Positions 35,666 to 45,212 of a stretch of DNA of 64,000 nucleotides are shown piece by piece (the first letter of the stretch is position 1; each line of letters begins with the position of its first letter). The notes under the pieces are model-generated. The model saw nothing but the letters and a program-made list of their open reading frames with translations. It was not told where the DNA came from and searched no databases. The stretch is from contig NZ_CP138332.1 of NCBI RefSeq assembly GCF_033955345.1, positions 434,001-498,000 of the forward strand, read 5' to 3'. This DNA is from Sphingobacterium bambusae. Lineage in GTDB: Bacteria > Bacteroidota > Bacteroidia > Sphingobacteriales > Sphingobacteriaceae. Position numbers and translations under genes: made by a program.

Positions 35666-37348
35666 TTACCAATAGATCGCATATAAAACGGCCGTAGCAA
35701 TCGCTACTCCAAGCGCACCAGCAACAAATCCGGGGTGTGCTTTGAACATCTTGGTATCAACCTCCAGTCCATTGGGCACCACGCCACGAGATGTTTCGAT
35801 AACGCTGATCAAATACATGCCGACAATACAGATAATGAACACAAAGCCCATACGATCCAAGAATGGAATCTCGTACAAACCACTCACAGGACTCAGTACG
35901 GAGAAGCCGCTACTGCTTAAGAACGAAAGATCCACCGCCTTGGGCAAGAACTTAAAGCCTACAGAAAGTAGGAATCCGCCGATCGTAGCGAAAAGTGCAG
36001 CATTGGGTGTTGCTTTCTTCCAAAAGAAGCCCAAGATAAACATCGCAAAGATACCCGGAGAAACAAATCCCGTATATTCTTGGATATATTGAAAACCACC
36101 TTTTTTGTCGATTCCCAAATGTGGTGCAATCAACACCGCCAAAATCATCGAAACGATAATCGTGATTTTACCCGTATTCACCAACTGCCGTTCGCTCGCT
36201 GTTTTATTGAATACCTTTTGGTAGATGTCCAGCGAAAATATCGTCGCAATACTATTTGCCTTACCCGCTAAAGAGGCCACCACTGCTGCTGTAAGCGCAG
36301 CAAAAGACAAACCTTTCAAACCAGCCGGCAACAGGTTCAACAATACCGGATAGGCCCTATCAGGATTCACTTCCCCTCCTTGCAACATCTCTGTCTGGAA
36401 AAGACCATCTTTCCAAAGCACATACGCCGCAATACCGGGCAACACCACGATAATAGGCATCAATAACTTGAGGAAAGCAGCAAACAAAAGTCCATTCCGA
36501 GCCGTCTTCAAATCCGCCCCCAGTGCACGTTGGGTGATGTATTGATTACAGCCCCAATAGTTAAGGTTTACAATCCACATACCACCGATCAGCACCGATA
36601 ACCCCGGCAAATCCAAGTAATTCTCGTTGTCCGTTTTCAGGATCATATGAAAATGTTCAGTTGCCTTGTTCACCATGATACCGTAGCCATTGATCACGCC
36701 TTCGCCACCATAATGTTGAGAAACGAGATCCAAGGCCAAGTAGGTCGTGGCCAAGCCCCCCAAAATCAGGAAGAACACTTGGATCACATCCGTATAACCG
36801 ATTACCTTCATGCCCCCGAGCGTAATGATCACCGCAAATACCGCAATGGCATACATACAGAGCTCAATGCTAAACCCAGAAATACTACTTACCGCCAAAG
36901 CCCCCAGATACAAAATGGATGTTAAGTTGACCACCACATAAAGCATCAGCCAAAAGACCGCCATAATCATGGCCACCGTACCGTTGTAGCGCTTGTTCAG
37001 AAATTGCGGCATCGTGAAGATCTTATTCTTCAGATAAACCGGTATAAAAAACACAGCAACAATGATTAACGTGATGGCAGCCATCCACTCGTAGGTGGCA
37101 ATAGCAAGCCCCATTTTGAACCCTGAACCACTCATCCCGATAAATTGCTCGGCCGAGATATTGGATGCAATTAACGAAGCACCAATGGCCCACCAAGTCA
37201 ATGAACCTTCGGCCAAAAAGTAGTCCTTTGAATCGCCTCCTATCACCCTGGATCGCTTTTTATTGTAAACCCAGATGCCATATGCAGCGACAATAACGAA
37301 GTAAACGAGAAACACCAAATAGTCTTTGGTCGATAGTATATTATTCAT
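35666..37348 (-). CDS. Sodium/sugar symporter (SSS/SGLT family), probable xylose transporter
   Basis: This 560-residue inner-membrane protein has about fourteen hydrophobic segments and SSS-family signatures. These include the N-terminal EGSLTWWAIGASLIASNISAEQFIG, the NYWGCNQYITQRALGA segment and GLSFAALTAAVVASLAGKANS. SGLT-type transporters couple sugar uptake to sodium. It lies 47 bp downstream of xylA in the same direction as xylB and xylA, so uptake of xylose is the likely role. Regulation presumably follows the divergent LacI-type repressor. Sugar specificity is inferred from context. Confidence 0.92.
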   Translation of the reverse strand: MNNILSTKDYLVFLVYFVIVAAYGIWVYNKKRSRVIGGDSKDYFLAEGSLTWWAIGASLIASNISAEQFIGMSGSGFKMGLAIATYEWMAAITLIIVAVFFIPVYLKNKIFTMPQFLNKRYNGTVAMIMAVFWLMLYVVVNLTSILYLGALAVSSISGFSIELCMYAIAVFAVIITLGGMKVIGYTDVIQVFFLILGGLATTYLALDLVSQHYGGEGVINGYGIMVNKATEHFHMILKTDNENYLDLPGLSVLIGGMWIVNLNYWGCNQYITQRALGADLKTARNGLLFAAFLKLLMPIIVVLPGIAAYVLWKDGLFQTEMLQGGEVNPDRAYPVLLNLLPAGLKGLSFAALTAAVVASLAGKANSIATIFSLDIYQKVFNKTASERQLVNTGKITIIVSMILAVLIAPHLGIDKKGGFQYIQEYTGFVSPGIFAMFILGFFWKKATPNAALFATIGGFLLSVGFKFLPKAVDLSFLSSSGFSVLSPVSGLYEIPFLDRMGFVFIICIVGMYLISVIETSRGVVPNGLEVDTKMFKAHPGFVAGALGVAIATAVLYAIYW

Positions 37349-37395
37349 ACGGTTTATTTGATCACTGTCGCTAAGGTAACAAAAGATCTCAGAAA

Positions 37396-38724
37396 TTAAA
37401 TGTATCTATTGATTAAATTTTCCAAATATTCCTGTTTGCCACTAATACGTGCAGGCTCGCCATGTGCTACCGCGTAATCGCGAAGGCTTTCTAGCGTGAG
37501 CTTACCTTTTTCATAGTCCGCTCCAGCCCCTGTATCAAAACTAGCATAACGCTCAGCACGAATCTTCTTGTAATCCGACTTTTGCAGGATATTATCCGCG
37601 ATAACCAAGGCTCGTGCAAAATTATCCATTCCGCCAATATGGGCATAGAACAAATCTGCCGGATCAGTTGAATTTCTTCGAATCTTCGCATCGAAGTTCA
37701 CACCACCACCTTGCAAACCACCAGCTTCCAAGATAATCAATAACGATTCGGTCAGCTCATTCAAATCTGTCGGAAACTGATCCGTATCCCAACCATTTTG
37801 TGCATCACCACGATTAGCGTCTATGGATCCTAGCAACCCCGCATCCGCAGCTACCTGCAATTCATGCTGAAATGTATGCCCAGCTAAAGTAGCATGGTTT
37901 ACTTCGAGGTTCAGTTTAAAGTCACCCAACAAATCATACTTCTGCAAGAAACCGATCACCGTAGCCGCATCGTAATCATATTGATGCTTGGTAGGCTCAC
38001 AAGGCTTAGGTTCGATAAAGAAAGTTCCCGTAAACCCGTTTTTACGCGCATAGTCTTTAGCAAGGTGAAGGAAACGAGCCAGATGCTCCTGTTCGCGTTT
38101 CATGTTGGTATTCAACAGTGACATATAGCCTTCACGACCACCCCAAAATACATAGTTTTCACCGCCCAATGCAATAGTAGCATCCAAGGCAGCTTTTACC
38201 TGCGCTCCTCCATGAGCCAACACATGAAATTCAGGATTAGTAGATGCGCCGTTCATATAGCGATGGTGGCTGAACAAATTGGCCGTACCCCATAGCAACT
38301 TAATACCGCTTTGCTGCTGCTTTTCCTTCGCATAAGCGACGATCTCGGCCAAGTTTTGCTCATTTTCCACCACGTTATCCGTAAAATCCACAAGATCCAC
38401 ATCATGAAAACAATAATAAGGAAGTTGCATTTTCGTCATAAACTCAAAGGCAGCATCCATTTTATCTTTTGCACGGTCCAAGATTGCCGTCTTTTGATCC
38501 CAAGGAAAGAAATGCGTTCCACCGCCAAAAGGATCAGATCCATTGCCATTGAATGAATGCCAATAGGCGCAAGCGAACTTGAAATGCTCGGCCATTGTTT
38601 TACCGGCAATAACACGCGACGCGTCGTACCAGCGAAAAGCCAAAGGGTTGTCCGAATCGGGTCCTTCGTATTTGATTTGCCCGATCGCCTTAAAATAGGT
38701 TTGATTTCCTAATAAAATGTCCAT
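37396..38724 (-). CDS. xylA: Xylose isomerase
   Basis: The 442-residue enzyme interconverts D-xylose and D-xylulose in the cytoplasm. The TIM-barrel active-site motifs are all present: [12 protein letters not shown] with the catalytic His, the metal-binding [29 protein letters not shown], and [20 protein letters not shown]. Length is that of the class II isomerases. Its ATG immediately follows the xylB stop with no gap, so the two are translationally coupled. The transporter gene lies 47 bp downstream. Confidence 0.97.
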   Translation of the reverse strand: MDILLGNQTYFKAIGQIKYEGPDSDNPLAFRWYDASRVIAGKTMAEHFKFACAYWHSFNGNGSDPFGGGTHFFPWDQKTAILDRAKDKMDAAFEFMTKMQLPYYCFHDVDLVDFTDNVVENEQNLAEIVAYAKEKQQQSGIKLLWGTANLFSHHRYMNGASTNPEFHVLAHGGAQVKAALDATIALGGENYVFWGGREGYMSLLNTNMKREQEHLARFLHLAKDYARKNGFTGTFFIEPKPCEPTKHQYDYDAATVIGFLQKYDLLGDFKLNLEVNHATLAGHTFQHELQVAADAGLLGSIDANRGDAQNGWDTDQFPTDLNELTESLLIILEAGGLQGGGVNFDAKIRRNSTDPADLFYAHIGGMDNFARALVIADNILQKSDYKKIRAERYASFDTGAGADYEKGKLTLESLRDYAVAHGEPARISGKQEYLENLINRYI

Positions 38725-40212
38725 TTATATTAAATTTGAAAGTTTATGTTCTAAGCTTTGTTTCCATTCTTGATAAAGGGCTTCATAGTGTTCCACCGCT
38801 TCGGGCACTACGATAGCACGCCGTTGCAGACCGGCAAATGCCTCCTCGCGAGAGCCATAGATTCCTGCACCCATACCGGCTCCCAGCGCCGCTCCTACAC
38901 TGCCATCATTGTCATACAGCTCCACCGACACATTGGTAACACCCGCAAAAGACTGTTGAAACACAGGACTCAAGAACAGGTTAGCATAACCTGCCTTAAT
39001 AACCTTGGGATGCAAGCCATTATCACGTAAAATATCGAGTCCATAACGAAAGGCAAAGGCAATGCCCTCTTGTGCTGCACGCCACAACTGTGCTTCGCCA
39101 TGCCTTACAAAATCAACCTGCTCGATATGCGCATGCACCGTCTTATTTTTCAACATACGTTCAGCGCCGTTTCCAAAAGGAAGGATACGCACCCCCTCCG
39201 ATCCGATGGGGACAGCGGCCGCCAACTCGTTGATTTTGTCGTAATCATAGCCAGCAGCGGATATTTTTTTTATCCAACTATTTTGTATTCCCGTGCCGTT
39301 GATACAGAGGAGTACCCCCAAATTAGGCTTTTCTTGCTGATGGTTTACATGGGCAAAAGTGTTTACGCGCGATTCCTGATCGTACAGCAGGCTGTCCGTC
39401 ACGGCATAGATAACACCCGAGGTGCCGGCTGTCGCTGCCACCTCGCCCGGCTCAAATACATTAAGTGATAAGGCATTGTTGGGTTGGTCTCCAGCTTTAT
39501 AGTTTACAGAAACCTCGAGGGAAAGTCCGAGTTCTTCAGCCACTGCGGCTTTTAAACTTCCGTAGTTGGAAAACACCGGACGCAATTCGGGCACCAAGGC
39601 CTCATCAATACCATAGTAGTCCAATAATGTGCTGGATAAGCTATTGGTTTGGAAGTTCCAAAGTACACCTTCAGATATGGAACTGATATTGGAATTGATT
39701 TCTCCGGTTAAACACGTGCCAAGGTAATCTCCGGGCAACATGAATTTGTGTGCCTTTGCATACACCGCAGGCTCATTTTCTTTTACCCAAGCCAGTTTCG
39801 ATGCCGTAAAATTACCCGGGGAATTGAGGTGTGTGGCTAGAAAATCTGCTCCCTGCAGATCCTCCATGGCACGATTCCCGATATCCACGGCTCTACTATC
39901 GCACCAAATAATTGCATTGCGCAGCGGTTGTTGTTTATCATCGACAAGCACTAAGCCGTGCATTTGGTAGGCAATGCCGATGCTAGCAATATCCTTCGGA
40001 TCATAAAGTCCCGAACGATGCGCTTTTTGTATGGCCAGTTTGGTGAAATTCCACCAGCTCCGCGGATCCTGCTCTGCCCAGCCCGGCCGATCAGAAAGAA
40101 TAGGCGCTTCCGACTCTGGATATTGCGCAGAAACAATCCTTTTGTTCGTTTGTGCGTCTATAATAGAAACCTTGATTGACGAGGTTCCCAAATCTATTCC
40201 TAGTAATAACAT
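38725..40212 (-). CDS. xylB: Xylulokinase
   Basis: The 495-residue FGGY-family kinase phosphorylates D-xylulose to xylulose 5-phosphate. The N-terminal LLLGIDLGTSSIKVSIID phosphate-binding motif and YQMHGLVLVDDKQQPLRNAIIWCDSR are typical, as is the C-terminal KVIKAGYANLFLSPVFQQSFA. The ATG at 40212 starts next to the first strand; an upstream TTG adds eight residues and would overlap the operator. It is first in the xylB-xylA-symporter operon and divergent from the LacI-type regulator, with a 90-bp control region between them. Confidence 0.96.
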   Translation of the reverse strand: MLLLGIDLGTSSIKVSIIDAQTNKRIVSAQYPESEAPILSDRPGWAEQDPRSWWNFTKLAIQKAHRSGLYDPKDIASIGIAYQMHGLVLVDDKQQPLRNAIIWCDSRAVDIGNRAMEDLQGADFLATHLNSPGNFTASKLAWVKENEPAVYAKAHKFMLPGDYLGTCLTGEINSNISSISEGVLWNFQTNSLSSTLLDYYGIDEALVPELRPVFSNYGSLKAAVAEELGLSLEVSVNYKAGDQPNNALSLNVFEPGEVAATAGTSGVIYAVTDSLLYDQESRVNTFAHVNHQQEKPNLGVLLCINGTGIQNSWIKKISAAGYDYDKINELAAAVPIGSEGVRILPFGNGAERMLKNKTVHAHIEQVDFVRHGEAQLWRAAQEGIAFAFRYGLDILRDNGLHPKVIKAGYANLFLSPVFQQSFAGVTNVSVELYDNDGSVGAALGAGMGAGIYGSREEAFAGLQRRAIVVPEAVEHYEALYQEWKQSLEHKLSNLI

Positions 40213-40230
40213 ATGTCTAATTGGGTATAA

Positions 40231-40246
40231 ATGCAACCGCTTGCAT
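40231..40246. promoter_or_regulatory. LacI-family operator in the xylB/regulator gap
   Basis: ATGCAACCGCTTGCAT is a 16-bp dyad that matches its own reverse complement in seven of eight positions per half and has the central CG usual for LacI/GalR operators. It lies 19 bp before the xylB start, adjoining the predicted -7 box, so bound repressor would block xylB-xylA transcription. It can also serve autoregulation. Confidence 0.8.
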
Positions 40247-40278
40247 AAAATTATTTATAAAATTTTATATTTACAAAA
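40246..40278 (-). promoter_or_regulatory. Predicted promoter of the xylB-xylA operon
   Basis: On the minus strand TTTTG (40278-40274), a 20-bp spacer and TAATTTTA (40253-40246) fit the Bacteroidota -33/-7 arrangement with two mismatches in the -7 box. The LacI-type operator begins at the downstream edge of this -7 box. Confidence 0.55.
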
Positions 40279-40302
40279 TATATTTCTCAAAACAGATTCA
40301 TT

Positions 40303-41328
40303 TTGGCAAAGAAAACGACGATTTACGATATCGCAAAGGAACTTAATATAACCGTTTCTACGGTATCCAGAGCATTAAACAACATATCTACTATCAGTGA
40401 AAGTACGCGCGAAGCCGTATTGGAGATGGCGAAGAAATTGAATTATCGCCCCAATAAGGTGGCATCTTCGCTTACATCGGGAAAAACCTACATCATCGGG
40501 GTGCTCCTACCCAGTGCCCAAATCCAATTTTTTGCTTCGGTTATCCATTCCTTAGAAAAATATTTAAAGTCATTCGGCTATAGCACCTTGCTCTACCAGA
40601 CCAACGAATCCTTAGAATCTGAAAAGGACGGGATATCCACACTTTTAGAAGCACAGGTAGATGGCATCATCGCATCGCTATCCCTCGAAACAGAAGAGGA
40701 TATATCGCATTTTGAGAAGGTCAAAGAAGAAGGTAAGCCATTGATTATTTTTGACCGTACACATGATAACCTAGATGCACCTGTGGTCAAGATCAACGAC
40801 GAACAAGCCGGCTACCTTGCCACCAAACATCTACTCGACAAGGGCTACAGAAAAATTGCCTACATCACGACTAAGCACCGGATAAAAATTTTTAGAGAGC
40901 GCTATGAAGGATATCAAAAAGCACTCCGCGAAGCCGGAATAAGCCCAAACCCATCCTATGCGATCTTGGGCGAACTCACCGTCGAAGGCGGATATACCGG
41001 CACCAACAACCTCTTGCGTTTAAAAGATAGGCCAGATGCCATCATCGGTGGAGACGATTATGTAGCACTGGGCATCATCAAGGCGCTCCACGAACAACAT
41101 ATCACGCCTCCAAGCATTGGCGTTATCGGCTTTGCCAACCAAAATTTTTCAGAGCATATCATCCCTAGCCTATCGACCATCGACCAGCAGGCGATACAAA
41201 TGGGTAAAGAATGTGCAAAGCTGTTTTTAAAAATTATAGAGCGGAAACATTTGGAAGAAAAAACAATGGAGCCAGTCATCTTGAGCCCTATTTTGCTGCC
41301 GCGTGAATCTACAAATCGCAAAAGCTAG
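40303..41328 (+). CDS. LacI-family transcriptional regulator of the xylose genes
   Basis: This 341-residue repressor-type protein begins with the LacI helix-turn-helix and hinge helix (TIYDIAKELNITVSTVSRALNN ... YRPNKVASSL). A periplasmic-binding-protein-like sensor domain follows (about 60-335; GVLLPSAQIQFFASVIHSLE, IIFDRTHD, VIGFANQNFSE). The start is TTG: no in-frame ATG precedes the DNA-binding domain at the family's usual distance, and TTG-Ala-Lys-Lys gives the normal N-terminus. It is divergent from xylB with an operator between them, so it very likely controls the xylose operon and itself. Confidence 0.92.
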   Translation: MAKKTTIYDIAKELNITVSTVSRALNNISTISESTREAVLEMAKKLNYRPNKVASSLTSGKTYIIGVLLPSAQIQFFASVIHSLEKYLKSFGYSTLLYQTNESLESEKDGISTLLEAQVDGIIASLSLETEEDISHFEKVKEEGKPLIIFDRTHDNLDAPVVKINDEQAGYLATKHLLDKGYRKIAYITTKHRIKIFRERYEGYQKALREAGISPNPSYAILGELTVEGGYTGTNNLLRLKDRPDAIIGGDDYVALGIIKALHEQHITPPSIGVIGFANQNFSEHIIPSLSTIDQQAIQMGKECAKLFLKIIERKHLEEKTMEPVILSPILLPRESTNRKS

Positions 41329-41379
41329 ACGTGCTACATTGTCGTATGCGGCTGAAGATTAAACGTTGAGAACAGCAGA

Positions 41380-41637
41380 CTAGAGCAAAAGCGTTTTCCA
41401 AGCCATGGCCACATCACCCTTTTGGAGGTAGTCCTTTGCCTTCAGCTGTAGGTGTGTGTTTCTCGTGCTTTCATCGCCAATAAAGGCCTGCAATAAATCG
41501 CGTACTTCCGGCAGCGATCGAATTTCGTCCACCTCGTCTTCATCGGGCAGACGCCCAAATGCCGACAGCTGCAACCGATCTCCATCATCCAACACCTGAG
41601 ATTCACGCACAAAAGCAGGTAAGTTTTCCAAATTCAT
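41380..41637 (-). CDS. Small acidic protein of unknown function downstream of icd
   Basis: This is an 85-residue protein with no signal or membrane segment that I do not recognise. It is rich in acidic residues and Leu, with helical character (PDEDEVDEIRSLPEVRDLLQ and LKAKDYLQKGDVAMAWKTLLL). The C-terminal half resembles a single helical-repeat hairpin. It starts 20 bp after the isocitrate dehydrogenase stop on the same strand and is probably co-transcribed with it. The ATG at 41637 is chosen over a TTG four codons upstream. Coding is supported by operon position and amino-acid composition, not by family membership. Confidence 0.6.
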   Translation of the reverse strand: MNLENLPAFVRESQVLDDGDRLQLSAFGRLPDEDEVDEIRSLPEVRDLLQAFIGDESTRNTHLQLKAKDYLQKGDVAMAWKTLLL

Positions 41638-41657
41638 ACGATTTTCCAATTGGCCTT

Positions 41658-42920
41658 TTAAAGTTTAGCGATAATTGCATCGGCAAACGCACTTGTCTTT
41701 AAAAGTGTTGCATCCTCCATCAAATTATAAAAATCAACCGTCACGGTGCGTTGTTTGATCGTTTCGGCCAGCGCCTGCCGGATCCCGGCTGCAGCCTCTG
41801 TCCAACCTATATAGTCGAGCATCATCGCCCCACTTAAGATAACCGACGAGGGATTCATCGTATCGGTATTGGCAAAACGGGGAGCCGTACCGTGGGTAGC
41901 CTCAAAGATTGCGTGTCCCGTAGCGTAATTAATATTGGCGCCCGGCGCAATACCTATCCCACCAACCATGGCTGCTAGCGCATCAGAAATATAGTCACCA
42001 TTCAGGTTCAATGTAGCCACCACCGAGAAATCACGAGGTGCCAACAAAATCTGCTGTAAAAAATTATCAGCAATCATATCTTTAATGATCACTTTACCAT
42101 CGCGTTCCGCCTGCTGCTGCTCTGCATTGGCCGCTTCCTGCCCGGCTGATACCTTCGTTCGCTCCCACTGCCCCCAGGTGTAGGTATGTTCGGCAAACTC
42201 CGTTTCGGCCACCTCAAAACCCCACTGTTTAAAGGCTCCTTCAGTAAACTTCATGATATTGCCTTTGTGCACAATCGTCACCGATGGCTTATGGTTTGCA
42301 ATCGCATAAGAAATAGCCGCTCGCACCAAGCGCTTCGACCCTTCTTCGGATACCAGCTTAATGCCGACCCCCGTGCTGTCCGAAAAACCATAGTCTATAT
42401 TCAATTCACCCAGCAAAAAACCTTGTATCTTATCCGCTTCGATAGAGCCTGCGGCAAATTCAATGCCCGCATAAATATCTTCAGTATTCTCCCGAAAGAT
42501 CACCATATCCACATACTCCGGATGCTTAACCGGCGATGGCACGCCTTCATACCAACGCGTAGGTCGCAAGCAGACATACAAGTCCAAGGCTTTACGCAAT
42601 GCCACATTGAGCGATCGAATACCACCTCCAATAGGCGTAGTAAGTGGCCCTTTAATACCAACGACATAGTCGCGAAAAGCAGTCAATGTTTCCTCAGGAA
42701 GCCAATTGCCCGTTTCGTCATAGGCTTTTTCGCCGGCCAGCACTTCCTTCCATACAATCTTTCGTTTGCCTTGGTAGTATTTTTCTACCGCTTGATCAAA
42801 TACACGTACGGCTGCTTTCCAGATATCAGGCCCTATCCCATCACCGATGACAAAGGGTATTGTCGGTTGGTCCGGAACCTGCAGTTGTCCTGTTTCTTGT
42901 ATCGAAATTCTTCCTTCCAT
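41658..42920 (-). CDS. icd: Isocitrate dehydrogenase (E. coli Icd type)
   Basis: The 420-residue TCA-cycle enzyme oxidises isocitrate to 2-oxoglutarate. Family motifs include [11 protein letters not shown], the substrate loop [38 protein letters not shown] and [19 protein letters not shown]. Coenzyme-contact positions are unusual. Against E. coli Icd, the Lys344/Tyr345 pair is Arg/Phe (HGTAPRF), and the Tyr391 and Arg395 that hold the NADP 2'-phosphate are Val and Asn ([10 protein letters not shown]). The protein is therefore not clearly NADP-specific by these residues. A small unknown gene follows it and a CPA2 antiporter gene precedes it, 15 bp away. Confidence 0.94.
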   Translation of the reverse strand: MEGRISIQETGQLQVPDQPTIPFVIGDGIGPDIWKAAVRVFDQAVEKYYQGKRKIVWKEVLAGEKAYDETGNWLPEETLTAFRDYVVGIKGPLTTPIGGGIRSLNVALRKALDLYVCLRPTRWYEGVPSPVKHPEYVDMVIFRENTEDIYAGIEFAAGSIEADKIQGFLLGELNIDYGFSDSTGVGIKLVSEEGSKRLVRAAISYAIANHKPSVTIVHKGNIMKFTEGAFKQWGFEVAETEFAEHTYTWGQWERTKVSAGQEAANAEQQQAERDGKVIIKDMIADNFLQQILLAPRDFSVVATLNLNGDYISDALAAMVGGIGIAPGANINYATGHAIFEATHGTAPRFANTDTMNPSSVILSGAMMLDYIGWTEAAAGIRQALAETIKQRTVTVDFYNLMEDATLLKTSAFADAIIAKL

Positions 42921-42935
42921 GGTCTTTGGGGGTTT

Positions 42936-45092
42936 TTATTTTTCCTTGTTAAACATATTTCCGATTTCACGGCTGATCTTGCGGAATATCGGCGCGGTCT
43001 GTACATCCTCATAATCGTCGATATGCTGATTTTCACGCCTGCTCGGAAAAATAAGGAGCAGGTTTTGGTTTTTGAAATAGCGCCCTATACGCTTAGCCAA
43101 ACCATCCAGCGAATCCCGGTAGGACACCTCCCCATAGCGTGATGATACGAATACCAACAATGCATCTACTGTATTAAACGCGGCCAGTCCATAGATGTTA
43201 TCCCAATCCTCATAATTTTCAAAACCATGGGGCACACTCGTTTTGCTCATAAGCGGCAATTCTTGCAAAGCCCCTTGTGTACGGCTATCGCACACGAAGC
43301 GTAATGGCAAGGACAGTTCCTGTCCCAGCTTCAAAATCTTTTCCAGCCAATATTCAAAGCCCACTTCAGATTCCGCCAGCGGCGGCACAAAGATCACGAT
43401 AGATTTATGCGAAACGAACGATTTGTCCAAACGACACATGAACAGATTAGCATCCGTACGATTCAATATGCTTTCTGTTTTCTCGCCCACGATCTTTTCA
43501 ATAAAGGAGGTGGCACTGGGCCAGCCCAGAATGAGACAATCTGCAAAAAGCTCTTTTGATGTACGCCCTATCCCGCTGGCAATATTAAAGTCGATGGTTG
43601 TCAACAGCTCTACTTCTGTTTCCGATCCCGACGCATAGCGAGCCATATTATCGAGGTTTTTACGTGCATTGGCCAGATTCAATTCGGCCTGTTCGTTATC
43701 GGCCACCACGCTTAATATATTCAAGGGGTGGTGCGATTTTTTAGACTTGATCAGCGTCGCGAAGTCCAAGATTGGCTCCATGCTGGCCAGGTTAGCAATC
43801 GGAATCAAGATTTGCTCCTCATGCTCCGGCACATGCTCCACATGTTCATCATCTTGATGCCCCTCCATAACAATGCGTCGAGACGCATTCTCCGTCACGA
43901 TAGATGCAATGATGCAGGTAATCAAAATCAATACGATGGTACCGTTCAACACATTTTCATCGATAATTTCTTTATCATAGCCCACCATAATAATGGCCAA
44001 GGTGGCAGCAGCATGCGCATTACTCAATCCGAATATCAGATTCCGTTGGTTCTTGGAGTATTTAAAAACCAATTTTGTCGCCGTAGCGGCTAAAAACTTA
44101 CCTGTCACGGCGACCAAGGTCAATGTACCCGCAATAATTAAGGCCATCGGCCCTTTGGTGAGTACGCTCACATCGACAATCATCCCCACAGAAATGAGGA
44201 AAAAAGGAATGAAGATCGCGTTTCCGATAAACTCGATACGATTCATCAAAGCCGACGAATGCGGGATCAACTTGTTCAATGCCAAGCCCGCCACAAAAGC
44301 ACCGATAATAGGTTCCAATCCGGCTATTTCGGCTAGGAAAGCTGCAAAGAAAACCACGGCCAAGACAAAGATATAATGCGCGGTTTTCTCGCTCTCGATC
44401 TTTTGGAAAAACCACTTCGCAATGCGCGGGATAACCCCGAACATAATAAACAGAAATAAAGCAAAAGAAACACCCAAGGTCACCCAAAACTGTTGGTTGA
44501 TCTCCCCTTGCGCCGCACCCGTCAAAATTGCCAAGATAATCAACACCGCGGTATCCGTCAAAATTGTTCCCCCAATGGTAATCGCAACGGCTTCGTTCTT
44601 GGAAATACCGTAACTATTAACAATGGGATAAGAAACCAAGGTATGCGTGGCGAACATACTCGCTATCAAGACGCTCGGCAACAACTCGTAGTTTAAGAAA
44701 TAATAACATACCGGGAACCCGATACTAATCGGGATGATAAAGGTCAAAAAACCGAAAAGCAAGCTCTTGTTTTTCGTCTTCTTGAATTCGTTCATATCCA
44801 ACTCAAGCCCTGCAATAAACATAATATAGAGCAAACCAATCGTTGAAAAAAGATCAATAGCGTCGACACCGCTCCCTTGTAAGGTCGCCTTATCGATCTT
44901 GGCCAACCAATTGAGTCCATGCGGGCCAAAGAGTACACCAAAAAGAATAAACCCAATAATACCGGGGACTTTTATAGGTCGCAATATGATTGGGGAAACC
45001 AAAATAATCGTCAAAATTATGGTAAAGACGAGTACGGGATTGGTTAACGGCGTGGAAAATGCGTGTGAAATATGCTGTAAGAATTTATCCAT
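42936..45092 (-). CDS. CPA2-family cation:proton antiporter with cytoplasmic C-terminal domain
   Basis: The 718-residue inner-membrane protein has a Kef/NapA-like Na+/H+ exchanger core of about twelve spans (residues 15-405). Characteristic segments are GFILFGVLFGPHGLNWL, FIAGLELDMNEFKKT, SYPIVNSYGISKNEAVAITIGGTILTDTAV and LAEIAGLEPIIGAFVAGLALN. A soluble C-terminal part of roughly 290 residues follows. It begins with a charged linker (EGHQDDEHVEHVPEHEEQ) and has an alpha/beta fold suggestive of universal-stress-type domains (LNILSVVADNEQAELNLANARK). No TrkA-N nucleotide-binding motif is evident, so it is not a typical Kef. The transported ion (Na+ or K+) cannot be read from the sequence. Confidence 0.9.
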   Translation of the reverse strand: MDKFLQHISHAFSTPLTNPVLVFTIILTIILVSPIILRPIKVPGIIGFILFGVLFGPHGLNWLAKIDKATLQGSGVDAIDLFSTIGLLYIMFIAGLELDMNEFKKTKNKSLLFGFLTFIIPISIGFPVCYYFLNYELLPSVLIASMFATHTLVSYPIVNSYGISKNEAVAITIGGTILTDTAVLIILAILTGAAQGEINQQFWVTLGVSFALFLFIMFGVIPRIAKWFFQKIESEKTAHYIFVLAVVFFAAFLAEIAGLEPIIGAFVAGLALNKLIPHSSALMNRIEFIGNAIFIPFFLISVGMIVDVSVLTKGPMALIIAGTLTLVAVTGKFLAATATKLVFKYSKNQRNLIFGLSNAHAAATLAIIMVGYDKEIIDENVLNGTIVLILITCIIASIVTENASRRIVMEGHQDDEHVEHVPEHEEQILIPIANLASMEPILDFATLIKSKKSHHPLNILSVVADNEQAELNLANARKNLDNMARYASGSETEVELLTTIDFNIASGIGRTSKELFADCLILGWPSATSFIEKIVGEKTESILNRTDANLFMCRLDKSFVSHKSIVIFVPPLAESEVGFEYWLEKILKLGQELSLPLRFVCDSRTQGALQELPLMSKTSVPHGFENYEDWDNIYGLAAFNTVDALLVFVSSRYGEVSYRDSLDGLAKRIGRYFKNQNLLLIFPSRRENQHIDDYEDVQTAPIFRKISREIGNMFNKEK

Positions 45093-45212
45093 GTACTATC
45101 TAATGATTCGTTTTAATCGGACCTGAATTTACGAGTTTTTTGCTCCAATTCCTAATACGATTAACAAATCAACGCCGCCAACGTTTGTCTAGCAAGCATA
45201 CGAAAAAGACAA

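Noticed and set aside
42186..43142. A 318-codon open frame on the plus strand, opposite icd and the antiporter gene
   Set aside because: It is an antisense frame over well-identified genes. Its translation is rich in His, Arg, Phe and Cys with no domain, and it has no promoter or operon support.
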